The notes under the pieces: generated by a model | Databases searched by the model: none | Seen by the model: only the letters and a program-made list of their open reading frames with translations | What the model was told of the DNA's origin: nothing | Assembly (NCBI GenBank): GCA_021789565.1 | Contig: JAJYJL010000668.1 | Span: forward strand, 1 to 5,512 | Direction of reading: 5' to 3' | Length of the DNA stretch: 5,512 nucleotides | Source: Acidobacteriota bacterium | Lineage (GTDB): Bacteria; Acidobacteriota; Terriglobia; UBA7540 | Shown: positions 5,457 through 5,512 of the stretch, in pieces | Layout: each line of letters opens with the position of its first letter | Numbering within the stretch: the stretch's first letter is position 1 | Position numbers and translations under genes: made by a program

Positions 5457-5503
5457 GGGCGCTAACCGAAGGAGCCCGTAGGGCGACTGAGGTTAGCGCC
5501 CAC
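5455..5503. repeat. Long perfect inverted repeat (13-bp arms) with nested hairpin
   Basis: GTGGGCGCTAACC (5455-5467) and GGTTAGCGCCCAC (5491-5503) are exact reverse complements. The 23-base interior contains a second stem, GCCC-GTA-GGGC (5474-5484). The whole can fold as a long branched or bulged hairpin on either strand, like REP-type palindromes, and overlaps the second direct repeat by two bases. No T-run follows on either strand, so a terminator role is not supported. Confidence 0.6.
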
Positions 5504-5512
5504 GGCGCGCCT

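Noticed and set aside
5455..5503. Resemblance to an integron attC site (TAAC...GTTA ends)
   Set aside because: The outer boxes do not fit RYYYAAC and GTTRRRY, the element is shorter than typical attC, and the arms are perfectly paired without the usual extrahelical bases.
5504..5511. GGCGCGCC at the window end
   Set aside because: A bare 8-base palindrome that continues the GC-rich flank; nothing shows that it is more than chance.

Overview
The window looks like accessory or low-gene-density chromosome from an environmental bacterium, most likely Acidobacteriota. This is inferred from the style of the multiheme cytochrome fused to a DUF2231 membrane domain, the transposase type, moderately high GC, and small membrane proteins of no obvious family. 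No marker gene is present, so the taxonomy is a guess. Almost everything is on the minus strand except a transposase remnant at the left edge and one small decayed fragment in the middle.

Layout, left to right. (1) 15-947, plus: an IS4-family transposase with a normal N-terminus and the first two catalytic Asp. It loses family similarity after about base 875, so the third catalytic residue is gone. (2) 948-1150: no gene, but a perfect 9-bp hairpin at 1034-1058. (3) 1151-1600 and 1806-2291, minus: two small, unrecognised integral membrane proteins, one with a clear Shine-Dalgarno. (4) 2283-2405, plus: a short stretch whose translation resembles the N-terminal part of an exosortase, ending in a stop; probably a gene fossil. 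(5) 2587-4293, minus: the most substantial gene, a 568-residue protein with a four-helix DUF2231-like membrane domain and a periplasmic domain with eight CXXCH haem c sites. (6) 4294-4637: a gene-free stretch with several dyads, a UUCG-tetraloop hairpin upstream of the cytochrome, and two hairpins just after the glycosyltransferase stop. (7) 4638-5375, minus: the C-terminal half of a GT4-type glycosyltransferase whose acceptor-binding N-terminal half is missing. (8) 5376-5512: a dense regulatory or repeat block with a sigma70-like promoter over a 15-bp palindrome, two 20-bp direct repeats and a long perfect inverted repeat.

How it fits together. There is no coherent pathway. The cytochrome is best read as a free-standing inner-membrane electron-transfer protein that may pass electrons between the membrane and periplasmic haems. 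Its substrate cannot be read from the sequence. The rest shows repeated breakage: a transposase cut at its 3' end, a probable exosortase fossil, and a glycosyltransferase cut at its 5' end exactly where an unrelated-looking promoter/operator block begins. Exosortases and GT4 enzymes commonly occur in exopolysaccharide loci, so the last two may be relics of one such locus, but that is inference.
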